Origin: Vulcanisaeta sp. JCM 16161
GTDB lineage: Archaea; Thermoproteota; Thermoprotei; Thermoproteales; Thermocladiaceae
Direction of reading: 5' to 3'
Assembly (NCBI RefSeq): GCF_001316285.1
Contig: NZ_BBDO01000003.1
Span: forward strand, 62,001 to 126,000
Length of the DNA stretch: 64,000 nt
The position numbers and the translations under genes were made by a program. This document shows, in pieces, positions 20,159 through 31,491 of the stretch (the first letter of the stretch is position 1; each line of letters begins with the position of its first letter). A model generated the notes under the pieces. That model was not told where the DNA came from. It saw only the letters and a program-made list of their open reading frames with translations, and did no database searches.

Positions 20159-21514
20159 GTGTACCGCAGGGAACTACTCGGGGCTGGGAGTGTCGATAAG
20201 ATAAGCTATATTTCGTCAGTCGTTGATGACGCTGAGATCTTTAAGTACGTGATAATCGCACTCATAGTTCACGTTAATGAGCTTGAGAGGATTGGCGTTA
20301 TTAATAGTGATGCGGCTGGGAGGATTAGGAACGCCCTTAGGGATATTTGGCGTGGTGGTTATGAACCAGGTAAATTAGGTGGTTATGAGGATGCGCATGA
20401 GTATATCGAGGCAGAATTGATCAGGAGATTGGGCAGCATAGGTGGTTGGGTCGGCATTGGTAGGTCTAGGAATGACCACGTGGCAACAGCAATTAGGCTT
20501 AGGCTTAGGAGGGCCCTACTCGACCTAATACTCACCACGCTCAGGCTTAGGGAGATCGCCCTGAATAAGGCCGTCGAGGAATACGATAAATTGATCATAG
20601 GCTCAACCCATAGGCAGCCGGCCCAGGTAACGACGCTCGGACACTACATGCTTTACTTAGACGACCTATCCAGGGACTTCCTCGACGAATTAATGCACGC
20701 CTATGAATTAGTCAATAGGTCACCACTGGGTTCCGGACCGCTTGCCGGTACCATGGTTGGTATTGATAGGTTTAGGGAGGCCGCTGAGTTGGGCTTTGAC
20801 GGCGTTGTTGATAATACAATATACGCAACAGGCTCTAGGTACTTCATAATATCCGCAGCATCAACAATAGTTAATTACCTGGTGGAGGTCGGCAGGTTCA
20901 TTAATAACCTCGAGATGTGGTTAATGCCCCAGCTAAGTTACGTGAATGCAGACCCGAGCCACCTTGCCACGAGTAGTATCATGCCGCATAAGAGGAATCC
21001 GGCCACCCTGGAGGTTTTTAGGGCTAGGATTGGAGAGGCCGTGGGCCACTTAATGGCTATGTATTCAATACTAAGGCCGGTGGAGTCTGGCTACCAACTT
21101 GACCTGCAGGAATTAACTAGGCACATGTGGTCAATAGTTAAGATAGCTCTTGAGGGTCTCTTAATATTCATGGACTTCATCAATAGTATTAAAGTTAATG
21201 AGGATGGCATTAAAGAGTCGCTGGGTAAGTACGTAGTTACTGCCGCTGAGTATGCAGAGACCATTGCAATGAAGGAGGGAAGGCCGTTTAGGGATGTGTA
21301 TAATGAGGTTGCTAGGGAGCTAAGGAGTGGCGTTAAGGTTGGCCTTGATGTTAATGAGTCATTAATGAAGCCTGTGCATGGTTCATCAAATCCACGCCAA
21401 GTAATTGATGACGCCAGGACCAGGCTTAATGAAGTTAGGGAGTTAATGACTAGGGTTAATTCGATGGTGAGTAGGCTTAATGAAATTGAGAATAAACTAC
21501 TCACCACTAACTAA
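20159..21514 (+). CDS. argH: Argininosuccinate lyase
   Basis: Splits argininosuccinate to arginine and fumarate, the last step of arginine synthesis. The superfamily signature SSIMPHKRNP is present (residues about 277-286), with GRSRNDHVATAIRL and THRQPAQVTTLGHY upstream forming the active site. The 451-residue protein is intact. The GTG start at 20159 is about 25 bases after a TATA-like CCTTAAAACAT. It ends 8 bases inside the 3-prime end of the convergent carB, so the arginine-branch genes argG/argH and carAB face each other. Confidence 0.96.
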   Translation: MYRRELLGAGSVDKISYISSVVDDAEIFKYVIIALIVHVNELERIGVINSDAAGRIRNALRDIWRGGYEPGKLGGYEDAHEYIEAELIRRLGSIGGWVGIGRSRNDHVATAIRLRLRRALLDLILTTLRLREIALNKAVEEYDKLIIGSTHRQPAQVTTLGHYMLYLDDLSRDFLDELMHAYELVNRSPLGSGPLAGTMVGIDRFREAAELGFDGVVDNTIYATGSRYFIISAASTIVNYLVEVGRFINNLEMWLMPQLSYVNADPSHLATSSIMPHKRNPATLEVFRARIGEAVGHLMAMYSILRPVESGYQLDLQELTRHMWSIVKIALEGLLIFMDFINSIKVNEDGIKESLGKYVVTAAEYAETIAMKEGRPFRDVYNEVARELRSGVKVGLDVNESLMKPVHGSSNPRQVIDDARTRLNEVRELMTRVNSMVSRLNEIENKLLTTN

Positions 21515-24500
21515 GCTCGGCCTCAAGTAATTCCTCAATGGCGTACTTACCACCACTCCTCAACCATTCAAAGGCCCTCGTTAGCTCAAGCCCAAGGCTT
21601 GGGTGTAGTATTATTGGCGTTGCCGTGTCCGCGGCCAACCTGCGCGTAATGTAGTCCTTATTCACCGTGTCGCCTCCTGTCATTAGTATGTCCACGGAGC
21701 CCTGCTTAAGCATGGCCTTAACCTCCTCGGTATCGTCGAGAACCACGAGCCACTTACTAAGGCGATTTCTTATTTCGTCGATTGCCTTGATGTATTGCTC
21801 ATCGTATGTGTAAACCAGGGCGTTTTTCCTCGGGACCCTAGATGGCGTGGTCGATAGCCAGGCCTTAAGTAATGCCTCCTCAAAGGCCTTACCACTCGAT
21901 GCCACCTCACCCGTGCTATACATCACAGGCCCAAGCCTTGGGTATGAACCCCTAACCCTACTCCAGGAGAATTGACTTGCCTTAACCCACCAGCGCCTTG
22001 GCCTAAGTACCATGAACTCCCTATCCATGCCCAGGCCGTTTAATGCGGCTTTAACGGATAAATTCATTAGGTTAACGCCGGTTGCCTTGCTTGTGAATGG
22101 CATTGACCTGCTCGCCCTCACGTTGGCCTCGATTACGTATATCCTATCCCTGACGATAAACTGTATGTTGAATGGCCCCACAATGCCCAATGCCTTGTTA
22201 ATCCTCAATGAGCTTCTGCCATTTTAATCCTCCAATTATCGTTTAACTTATAATCAGCACCCCTTGGTGGTATTACCATGGTACTATCGCCAGAGTGCAC
22301 GCCAGGTGGTTCGATGTGTTCCACGGGCACTACGATCACGGAATTACCATCACCAACACCATCAACCTCAGCCTCAACGCCATCGCCAATGAACTTTGAC
22401 ACAACCACGGGATGTTCGGGCTTATCCTGGTCGCCTTATTAACGTAATTAAGTAATTCCTGCCTATTCCTGGCAATACCCATGTAGGTGCCACCAAGCAC
22501 GTAACTGGCCTAACAATTACTGGGTAATCAAGCCACCTCTCCACAAGTCCTATCAATTCCTCAATAGTTGACGCATAGGCCCAGGGTGGTTGATCAAGTC
22601 CTAACTCATCAAGTAATCTCGAGAACTTGGACCTATCCTCGGCTAGGTCCACGGACTCAGGCTTGTGCCCAGTATCCTGACGCCATCGATTAGCCAGGAC
22701 CTAGCCTTACCATAAAGTCTCTGCCCAATTTGGCCGCCTGCCCATAACACCACGAATTTGGGCTTCTCCTTAATTAGTATGTTCCTTAGGGTTTCTGGTG
22801 TTAATTGGTCAAAGAAGAGTTTATCCGCGAAGTCCCAATCCGTGGACACGGTCTCCGGGTTATAATTCAACACACCAACTCTATAACCAAGTCTCTTGAG
22901 CATGAGGACCGTGTTAACCACGGACCAGTCAAACTCAACGCTAACGCCAATCCTGAAGACACCGGCACCCGTAATCACGGCATCAACACCGGGCCCCGTA
23001 TAATCATCAACCTCGCCACCGTGGGTTAGGTATAGGTAATTCGTGGCGGCCGGCCACTCGCCGGCCAATGTATCGATTTGCTTAACCACGGGTAACTTAC
23101 TCGGTGGGTCATTACCGAGGGCTCTCCTCAATTGTTCCTCACTAAAGCCAAGCACATAAGCCTCCTCAAGTGGTAATGGTTTGCCTTTCCTTAATCCCTC
23201 GTAGAAGTCCACAACCCTTTTAATTGCGTAGAGGAAGAACTTATCAACGCCGGTCCACTCATTAATATCATCGACAGAGAAACCCTCCCTAAGAAGCACA
23301 GCCGCATATAGGAACCAGTAAGGCTTCCTCTCCCTAACCATTTTTACAGCCTCCTCAATGCTTGCCTCATGGTATATCCTACCACCCACGAGGCCCGGCT
23401 CGCCGATGTCGAGCATCCTCACCGCCTTCTGCCAGGCCTCCTCAAGCGTCCTCCCAATACCCATGACCTCGCCGATACTCATCATCTCGGGGCCCAGGGA
23501 CTCATTAACGTTAAACCTATCGTTTTCCCACCTCGGTATCTTAACCACTATGTAATCGAGACTGGGTTCGAAGGACGCCACGGTCTTGCCAGTAACCCTA
23601 TTAATCAACTCACTCAGCCTATAACCAAGCGTTAACTTAGCCGCTATATACGCCAGTGGGTACCCCGAGGCCTTGCTGGCTAGGGCGCTTGACCTGCTCA
23701 TTCTTGGGTTTGTCTCTATGACGTACATCTCGGGCCTGGATTAATCGCAACCTGCACGTTGCACTCACCGATTAGATTTATCGCGTTTGCGACGCCGATC
23801 GACATCAATCTAGCCCTCTGGTATTCATCATTTGTTAATGTTAGGCAGGGCGCGACAACCACGGAGTCACCCGTATGCACGCCCATGGGATCTACGTTCT
23901 CCATGCAGACCACGGCCACCGACTCCCCGTACTTATCCCTCATCACCTCGAACTCAATCTCCTTCCAACCACCAATGTACTTCTCAATGAGCACCTCCTT
24001 AATCTCGCTCATGGCCAATGCCTTGTGGTACCTGCTAATCAACTCATCATCATTATGGGCAACAAAGGCGCCCGCACCGCCGAGGTTAAAGGACACCCTG
24101 GCGAGCACCGGATAACCCAATTCCCTCGCCGCCGATAAAGCCTCATTCAGCGAGTACGTGGTCTTAGATGGTAGCACCGGAATGCCGTGCTTACTCATTA
24201 GGTCCTTAAACAACTGCCTACTCAGGGCTGACCTAATACCCTCTATAGGCGTTCCAAGGACCTTAATGCCATACCTACTGAGAATCCCCAAGTCATTGAG
24301 GTTTATGCATGCAGATAACGCAGTCTGACCACCAAAGCCGCAGGCTATTGCGTCAGGCCTCTCCCTCTCAATGACCATCTCCAGGAACTCAGGCTTTATG
24401 GGCACTAGGTAAACCCTATCCGCAAACACTCGCGTAGTTTGTACAGTGGCCACGTTTGGGTTAACAAGAACCGTAGTCAAGCCCTCCTCCTTATACGCCT

Positions 24501-24591
24501 TAAGCGCCTGTATCCCCGAGTAATCAAATTCCGCAGCCTCCGCAATCTTAATCGGCCCACTACCGATTATTAGGACCTTCCTAACGTCCAT
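21507..24591 (-). CDS. carB: Carbamoyl-phosphate synthase large subunit
   Basis: Makes carbamoyl phosphate for arginine and pyrimidines using ammonia from CarA. It has the two duplicated ATP-grasp halves: GSGPIKIAEAAEFDYSG opens the first half and the second half opens near 22990 with VITGAGVFRIGVSVEFDWS. ETNPRMSRSSALASKASGYPLA shows the conserved metal-binding end of the first ATP-grasp domain; IEANVRASRSMPF is its counterpart in the second. Frame breaks near 23722, 22648, 22415 and 22207 join to about 1028 residues. The terminal allosteric domain is present. The start overlaps the end of carA. Confidence 0.95.
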
Positions 24592-25635
24592 GATTAATCA
24601 CCATCCTCGCAAACTCATCAAAGACCCAATTAGCGTCTAAGGGGCCGGGCTTAGACTCCGGGTGGAATTGCGTCGTTAGTATTGGTAGTCTCTCGTGGAT
24701 TAAGCCTTCCACTGTGTTGTCGTCAGGCTGTATCGCCCACACCTTAAACCCGGTCCCCTTAATGCTCTGTGGGTCGACGGCATAACCATGGTTGTGGGTG
24801 GTTATGTACACCCTACCCCTAATGAGGTCGAGCACCGGCTTATTGATTGCCCTGTGCCCATACCTCATCTTGTAGATCCTAGCCCCAATGCCCAGGGCAA
24901 TTACCTGGTGTCCTAGACATATCCCCAGTGTTGGTTTTCTATCCCTAATTACATCAGTGACGACATCACTTAAGTACGTCAATAGGTTTGGGTTACCTGG
25001 GCCATTACTAAGGAGGACCCCATCGCAATCATTTAGGGCGTTCCTCCACATATGGCATGGGTATCTAACGACCCTAAAGCCCCTATTTAGCAGGTTTCTC
25101 ACGATGCTCATCTTGACACCACAATCAATAATTCCAATACAGGGTTTATCATCATCGCCATAGTAAATGGGCGCGCTTGGCGATACAAGCCTTGTGAAGT
25201 CAATGTCGTCATACCTAGCGCATCCCTGATTAGTTTTAAGGCCCTGTCCACGTCATCAGCTATGGCGCCCATCATCACGCCGACTTCCCTCAACTTAACC
25301 GTTAACGCCCTAGTATCAACCCTGTAAATGCCAGGTATACTCTCCCTCCTGAACCACTCATCAAGGCCCATGACCGATGTGTAGTGGCTTGGTATTGTTA
25401 GATCAAAAATCACGGCGCCACTCACTTGAATCGCATCGCTTTCCCACTGATCCGGCGATGTACCGTAATTACCTATCAATGGGCTTGTGAACACGAGTAT
25501 TTGCCCCTTATATGATGGGTCCGTTAGAGACTCAGGATAACCAACATTGGCTGTCGTGAAGACTACCTCGCCAACCGCCTCGTTATTAGCGCCAAAGGCG
25601 TAACCACGATATACACTCCCATCCTGAAGAACCAA
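24581..25635 (-). CDS. carA: Carbamoyl-phosphate synthase small subunit
   Basis: Class I glutamine amidotransferase subunit that hydrolyses glutamine and channels ammonia to CarB. The nucleophile elbow GICLGHQ contains the catalytic Cys, and TQFHPES near the C-terminus contributes the His and Glu of the triad. The N-terminal domain has the family start LQDGSVYRGYAFG. One indel near 25110 splits it; the corrected length is about 351 residues. carA and carB overlap by 11 bases and are transcribed from a promoter in the 130-base gap shared with the divergent aminotransferase gene. Confidence 0.94.
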
Positions 25636-25768
25636 GTACCTCCTTTTCAGACCGAATCATTCACACGGTCTTGCTATAAATATTTTTATAAGCTTTGCCC
25701 TTAAGACACTTACATGGCCGTACTGAATACATAATGTATATATATCTGTTTAAAATACCCAAATACTA

Positions 25769-26964
25769 ATGCGCGGCTTCTCCCAGTCAATAGCCTTCCT
25801 TAGGGAGAGTCCAACCAGGAGGATTGATGCTATAAGGGAGAGGTTAAAGCGTGAGAGGAGGGACATCATTAACCTATCAGCCGGGCAACCTGGGATACCA
25901 CCACCTATCGAGGTTAGGTCATTACTGGCTAGGCAGTTGGTGGAGGATAATAGTATGGAACTTTACGGATATACACCGAGCCAGGGAATTATTGAGTTGA
26001 GGGAGCAGTCTCAGAGGACTTGAGGAGGCTTGGTGGTATTGATGTTAACCCGGACAATATAGTGATTATAACGGGCGGCCAGGAGGGTATGTTCGCCACA
26101 TTCATGACCATACTAAACCCCGGCGATGAGGTCATACTACTGGACCCAACCTACTTTGGTTATAAACCCATTATTGAGTACTTCGGTGGTAGGATAAGGA
26201 GGCTTGGCTTGAGCTTGGAGGATGGATTTAAGATCGATGTTGAGAGACTTAAGGAGTTAATAACGGATAAGACCAAGGCATTGGTTTTAGTGTCTCCGGA
26301 TAACCCAACAGGCAATATAATTGATAGGGACACTGCGAAGGCGATAGCCGATCTTGCGGTGGATAAGGACTTCTGGATAGTGTCCGATGAGGCATATAGG
26401 ACGTTGATTTACGAGGGGGAGCACACGTACATCTATAGGTACGCGCCTGACCACGTAATCTCAATAAACACATTCTCAAAGGACCCTGGAATACCAGGTT
26501 GGAGGTTGGGCTTTATTTATGGACCAAGTGATGCAATACCCAAGTTGAAGCTCGCTGCTGAGGAGATGACGTACTGCCCACCCGTTATTGCCCAAAAGTT
26601 CGTGGCAGCATACCTAAGGTCTGAGGTCAGGATGAAACACCTAAGATATATAATTGAGGAGTATAGGTCGAGGAGGGATGCCGCAGTTAAAGCGTTGAGG
26701 GAGTACTTACCTGAGTCAAGGTTTATAGTTCCAAAGGGCTCCATGTTTATATTCGTCGATCTATCGAGGTATATAAGGGACTCCGAGAAATTCGCTGAGG
26801 TACTTCTTGAGAAGTACGGTGTTACCGTAATACCTGGTACATACTTCAGCGATATTTACAGATCAGCGATCAGGATATCCTTCGTAGTGGAGAGTATTGA
26901 GAGGATACGTATGGGCATTGAGAGGATTAGTGAGGCTATTAATGAATTGAGAGGTTCACTATAA
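25769..26964 (+). CDS. lysN: PLP aminotransferase, probable 2-aminoadipate aminotransferase
   Basis: Fold-type I aminotransferase. The PLP lysine is in NTFSKDPGIPGWRLGF, with the conserved SPDNPTGN and DEAYRTL segments ahead of it. In this gene order it most likely converts 2-oxoadipate to 2-aminoadipate, the amino acid then attached to LysW; general aromatic or branched-chain activity is possible. One indel near 26005 breaks the frame (ELREQ-S-EDLRRLG); the corrected protein is about 398 residues. The ATG at 25769 follows an AT-rich TATA region (ATATATATCTGTTTAAAAT). Confidence 0.82.
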
Positions 26965-27022
26965 TCTCACCATATCCTTCATAATGGCAATATTTATAAT
27001 ATTGATAATTAACTCCTCAGTA

Positions 27023-27831
27023 ATGCTCATAATAATCAAGGTGGGCGGATCCGTGATAAGGAAGGGCATTGATAACTTCATTAAGGAAGTGCCTGAATTG
27101 ATTAATAATGGCCATAAGGTAGTTATAATACATGGCGGTGGATACTTCATAAACGAGTTAATGGAGAGAATGGGGCTCAAGCCAGGTTTGTTACAAGTCC
27201 CAGTGGGGTTACGAGTAGGTACACGGACCTGGAGACCTTGAGGGTCTACGTGATGGGCATGATGTACCTAAACAAGGAGTTGGTGAGTAGGTTGCAGGGT
27301 GTTGGGGTTAATGCCATTGGTCTTTCTGGGGTTGACGGTGGCTTACTAAGGGCTAGGAGGAGGGAGTCCATGATAATAATTGATGAGAGGGGTAGGGAGA
27401 GGGTTGTTGATGGTGGTTATACGGGTAAGATAGAGAGTGCTAATAGGGACTTCATAATGAGGATGCTTGAGGAGGGCTTTACACCGGTAATAGCGCCAAT
27501 AGCCATGGATATTAAGACAGGCGGGGCGCTAAATGTTGATGGGGACCAGGCACTCGAGGTTTTATCAACATCCCTAATGCCTAACTTCGCAGTGATTCTC
27601 ACGGATGTCGACGGGGTCCTCGTGAATGGTAAGGTAATTAACAGAGTAAGCGCGGTCGAGGCTCGGGAATTATTTAAGAATCCCGAGGTTAGGGGTGGAA
27701 TGAAGAGGAAGGTCTACACGGCGGCTCAATTGGCCAGTAGGGGCGTGTATTCAATAATTTCTAATGGAGTGGTTGATAGGCCAATAACCTCGGCAATTAA
27801 TGGCCTTGGTACACACGTGGTGCCGGGGTAA
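27023..27831 (+). CDS. lysZ: LysW-aminoadipate/glutamate kinase
   Basis: Amino acid kinase-family enzyme (ArgB relative) that phosphorylates the side-chain carboxylate of aminoadipate, or glutamate, bound to LysW. It starts MLIIIKVGGSVI with the phosphate-binding loop, then VVIIHGGGYFINELM and the substrate and ATP regions GALNVDGDQALE and ILTDVDGVLVNGK. A one-base indel near 27190 is bridged by KPRFVTSPSG. A TATA-like TATTTATAAT at 26990-26999 lies about 25 bases before ATG 27023, preferred over an in-frame upstream ATG at 26984. About 269 residues. Confidence 0.9.
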
Positions 27832-27922
27832 TCCCTATGAATATATACTTTAATTATTTATTTATAAAATCTCCCGCTATTGGCCGCAATGCTTAAATAG
27901 GCTATATTTACGTAGTAACTCG

Positions 27923-28099
27923 ATGCCAGCAAAGCTTTCCTGCCAGGTCTGTGGGGCAGACATAGAAATACCGGATGACGTACTCGATGGCGAATTAGTT
28001 AGTTGCCCAAGCTGTGGTCAGAAGTATCAAGTGGTTATTCAGAATGGCTTAATACAACTGAAGATAATTAAGGTTGAGGAGGAGGATTGGGGCGAATAA
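27923..28099 (+). CDS. lysW: LysW amino-group carrier protein
   Basis: A 58-residue acidic carrier to whose C-terminal glutamate the substrate amino group is joined, protecting it through lysine (and in archaea arginine) synthesis. A zinc ribbon is visible: Cys7-x2-Cys10 and Cys28-x2-Cys31. The C-terminus is EEDWGE, the signature EDWGE with the modified Glu last. A TATA-like CTTAAATAGG lies about 25 bases upstream of the ATG. LysX begins 10 bases after the stop, so the carrier and its ligase are cotranscribed. Confidence 0.96.
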   Translation: MPAKLSCQVCGADIEIPDDVLDGELVSCPSCGQKYQVVIQNGLIQLKIIKVEEEDWGE

Positions 28100-28109
28100 C
28101 TGCTGAGGG

Positions 28110-28966
28110 GTGGTTCTGATTGAAGTCGTACACTTCCTCTACGATGCCATAAGGCTTGACGAGAAACTGCTCATTAGGGAGTTCGATAACCTGGGCATTA
28201 ACTATAGGCTTGTGAATGCCGAGGACCTACTCTTCGAATTCCCCGGGGTTAATGAGGTCGCCATAGCTTCATAAGGACGGTTAGTCAACACAGGACCCAG
28301 TTATTATCGCAGATGTACGAGGCCATTGGCGGTAAATCAATAAACCCATACGCATCAATAATGATTGGTAATAATAAAGCCATTACCCTTGCGATTCTCA
28401 ACCGCCTCGGAATTCCAATACCAAACACCGTGATTGCCCTATCAAGTGAGTCGGCGGTTAAGGCACTTGGTATCGTTGGTTCACCAGCAATTGTTAAACC
28501 TGTCCACGGTTCCTGGGGTAGGTTCGTAAGCCTAATCGGTAGTACAGAGGACCTAATGCTCCTAGCTAGGCATAGGAGTTCCATGGAGAACCCTCAATAT
28601 GAGACGTACCTGATCCAGGAATTCATTAGGAAGCCGGGTAGGGATATTAGGGTGACGGTGGTTGGTGACGAGGCAGTGGCGGCTATTTATAGGTATGCGG
28701 TTAATGATGATTGGAGGACGAACACCGCGAGGGGCGGTAAGGCGGAGGCCGTAAGGATTGACCCAGAGCTTGAGGATATAAGCGTTAAGGCCACCAAGGC
28801 CGTTGGTGCTTATTACGCCGGTGTTGACGTTGTTGAGTCTGATGGAGGTTATAAGGTGCTCGAGGTCAACACAGTCCCCGAGTTTAAGAATGTGCAGAGG
28901 GTCACAGGCGTTAATGTGGCTAGGCGAATAGCAGAATTAGTGGTGAGCATTGTTAAGAGGGGTTGA
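28110..28966 (+). CDS. lysX: LysW ligase (LysX, RimK-type ATP-grasp)
   Basis: Joins the amino group of 2-aminoadipate (or glutamate) to the C-terminal Glu of LysW with ATP. ATP-grasp features are IVKPVHGSWGR, KPGRDIRVTVVGDE and the metal-binding LEVNTVPEFKN near the C-terminus. The N-terminal segment (VEVVHFLYDAIRLDEKLL) reads from a GTG at 28110 in a frame broken near 28272, where one missing base restores SIRTVSQHR. Corrected length about 285. The stop overlaps the next gene by TGATG. NTVPEFKN here versus NAIPEFKG in the paralogue at 32646 may reflect different substrates. Confidence 0.9.
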
Positions 28967-30043
28967 TGATGTTCACCGACGAGACTAAATTAAAATTGCT
29001 CATGGAGGCCCTGAACATCTACTCGCCCACAGGTGGTGAGCATGAACTTGCGGAGTTCCTAATGGAATTAATGACGATGAATGGTTTCGAGGCAAGAATT
29101 GACGAGGTGGGCAATGTGGTTGCCGTTAGGGGCAGTGGTGAACCTGTTCTTTGGCTTCATGCACACATGGACACAGTGCCCGGCTTCATAGAGGTTAGGC
29201 GTGAGGGAAATAAGGTAATTGGTAGGGGGGCTAGCGATGATAAGGGCCCGTTAATGGCGATGGCGATTGCCTTCATGGAGAGTGAACTAAGCAGGGGAAC
29301 ACTCGTACTCACCGCTGTCGTGCATGAGGAGGGTGATAGCCTAGCACTAGGCACTTAATGGTTAGTAATCACGTGCCAAGGCCAACGGGCATAATCGTCG
29401 GCGAGCCAACAGGGATTGATAGGTTAGTGACTAAGTATAGGGGTGGTACAAAGCTCGAAGTAAACGTGAGGACGAGGGGAGGGCACGCGTCAAATCCCGA
29501 CCTTGACTCAAACTCAATACTCATTGCCATGAACGTGTATAGGGACCTATGGAGTGCATTGATGGCTGGGACATCGTATGAAAACTTCCTGGTAACACCA
29601 ACAATCATTAATTGTGGTGAGGCGGAAAACATGATACCGAGCAATTGCAGGTTAATTCTTGACGTAAGGATACCCCCTGGTAGGTCATGTAGGGATGTTG
29701 AGGATGCGATTAATCAGTTACGGGTAAAGTATGGCGAGTTAGTTACTATCAACATGAGGTGGTGCACTGAGCCAGTCGAAGTCCCTGTAAGCAATGCCAG
29801 TGCCAGGGCCGTGTCCAGGGCAATAATTAAGGTGCTAGGTAGGGGACCCATCCTTGCCAGGAAGTGGGGCACAAGCGATATGAACGACTTAGCCTCATTA
29901 ACAAAAAAAATATAGTTGCCTATGGCCCTGGCGATGGTGCATTTTCCCACTCGCTTGAGGAGTACATACTTATTGATGATTATCTCAGGGCCATAGATAT
30001 ATATAAGCAGGCGGTGATTGAATTTATGAATATTTATAAATAG
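28966..30043 (+). CDS. lysK: LysW-lysine/ornithine hydrolase (M20 family)
   Basis: Zinc peptidase that releases lysine, or ornithine, from LysW at the end of the pathway. M20 motifs are visible: LWLHAHMDTVPG (metal ligand His/Asp), GRGASDDKGP, and VVHEEGDS with the catalytic Glu pair. Frame breaks occur near 29352 and in the eight-A run at about 29903-29910, where an indel restores NIVAYGPGDGAFSHSLEEY with the last metal ligand His. The corrected protein is about 358 residues. Start ATG 28966 overlaps the lysX stop. Confidence 0.9.
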
Positions 30044-30099
30044 ATAATAGTTAGATAATTATTTATTATTAAGGGTAAAATTTATAAATTATTTATTTC

Positions 30100-31491
30100 A
30101 TGAAGAGTTGGGTGGTTCCCATTGAAGTGCCTGCCTATCAAAACCCTCCATCCCAGGGTAGGGATGAGCTACTAATGCGTTTATTGAGGCGTGAAGGCAT
30201 CGATTATGAGGAGTTAGAGGATTCCATCCTAAGGCAATGGCCTTTACCGCCAAGGTTAATAACTGACGGTATTAATATCGACCCAGAGCCCCCTAGCCAA
30301 TTATTCATAACGGATACCACCTTTAGGGATGGACAACAAGCCTTCTATATTTATTACTCAGTAAACGATGCCATTAGACTATTCAAGTTATTAGCCGACC
30401 TTGATAATGGGAGTGGTAGGATAACCAGGAGCGAGTTCTTCCTATATACAGGTAGAGATAGGGGACTCGTTAAGGCCGTTAAGGACTTGGGCCTTGAGTG
30501 GCCTAAGGTGATTGGTTGGGGTAGGGCCAGGATTGATGACGTGAGACTCGTTAAGGAGGCTGGCCTTGATGAAATGGTAATGCTAATGTCGATATCGGAC
30601 ATTCACATTAGGTATAAGTTCAATTCCACGAGGGATAGAGTCGTAGCTAAGTACCTAGAGGCTGCGGAGTATGCGTTGAGGGAGGGTATTAGGCTTAGGT
30701 GTTCCCTTGAGGATGTGACAAGGTCTGACGTGGTCGGTTTCGTAATACCCTTCGTAGAGAAACTACTTAGGCTTGGGGAAAGGTATGGCGTTGAGATCAC
30801 AATAAAGCTACCGGACACGACAGGCATCGGCGTACCCTACCCATTCGCGCCACTTCCCTATAGCATACCGAAGCTCGTGTGGGTCCTTAGGAAGGCATTG
30901 AAAATACCAAGTGAGTTGCTAGAGTTTCATGGGCATGGAGATTACTACATGGCTGTTTCCAACGCAGTCTCTGCCTGGCTCTATGGGGCGTCCATAAACA
31001 ACGGGACGTTATTAGGGATTGGGGAGAGGGCTGGTAATGTACCCATAGAGGCCCTGGTGATTTGGTACGCCAGGATCAAGGGCTCCTTTGATGGTATGAA
31101 TCCCAGGGTAATCAGTAAAATAACTGAGGAGTTTAGGAACCTCAATTACCAAGTGCCCAGGTACCAACCACTTGTTGGTGAGAATGCCTTTACGACATCG
31201 GCTGGTATACACATTGATGCGCAGTTGAGGAATCCAATGACTTACCTATCGATGGATCCATCCATAATTGGTCGTGAGGCTAGGATACTTATTGGGCCAT
31301 ACTCAGGTAGGTCGTCAATAGCTTACTGGCTGAGGAGACGTGGTGTGGATCCCACGCCCGAGCTTATTAACGCTGTTTATGAGAGGGTTATGCGAATCTA
31401 CGATGATGGTTTGAGGAGGGAGCCGTTGAATGATGAGGAATTGAATAAAATACTTAACGACATTATAACGAGTCGGACAATGCATTCTTAA
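30100..31491 (+). CDS. Homocitrate synthase-like acyltransferase (HMGL/DRE-TIM family)
   Basis: Member of the 2-isopropylmalate/homocitrate synthase superfamily. The DRE-TIM signature is DTTFRDGQQ (about residues 71-79), with HGHGDYYMA as metal ligands and GIGERAGNVP on the following strand. In this cluster it most likely makes homocitrate from 2-oxoglutarate and acetyl-CoA, the entry to the aminoadipate lysine route (LysS role); isopropylmalate, citramalate or re-citrate synthase are alternatives. Intact, 463 residues; it lacks the C-terminal leucine regulatory domain. A TATA-like TTTATAAATTA is about 20-30 bases before the leaderless ATG. Its end overlaps the convergent lysJ by 29 bases. 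Confidence 0.78.
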   Translation: MKSWVVPIEVPAYQNPPSQGRDELLMRLLRREGIDYEELEDSILRQWPLPPRLITDGINIDPEPPSQLFITDTTFRDGQQAFYIYYSVNDAIRLFKLLADLDNGSGRITRSEFFLYTGRDRGLVKAVKDLGLEWPKVIGWGRARIDDVRLVKEAGLDEMVMLMSISDIHIRYKFNSTRDRVVAKYLEAAEYALREGIRLRCSLEDVTRSDVVGFVIPFVEKLLRLGERYGVEITIKLPDTTGIGVPYPFAPLPYSIPKLVWVLRKALKIPSELLEFHGHGDYYMAVSNAVSAWLYGASINNGTLLGIGERAGNVPIEALVIWYARIKGSFDGMNPRVISKITEEFRNLNYQVPRYQPLVGENAFTTSAGIHIDAQLRNPMTYLSMDPSIIGREARILIGPYSGRSSIAYWLRRRGVDPTPELINAVYERVMRIYDDGLRREPLNDEELNKILNDIITSRTMHS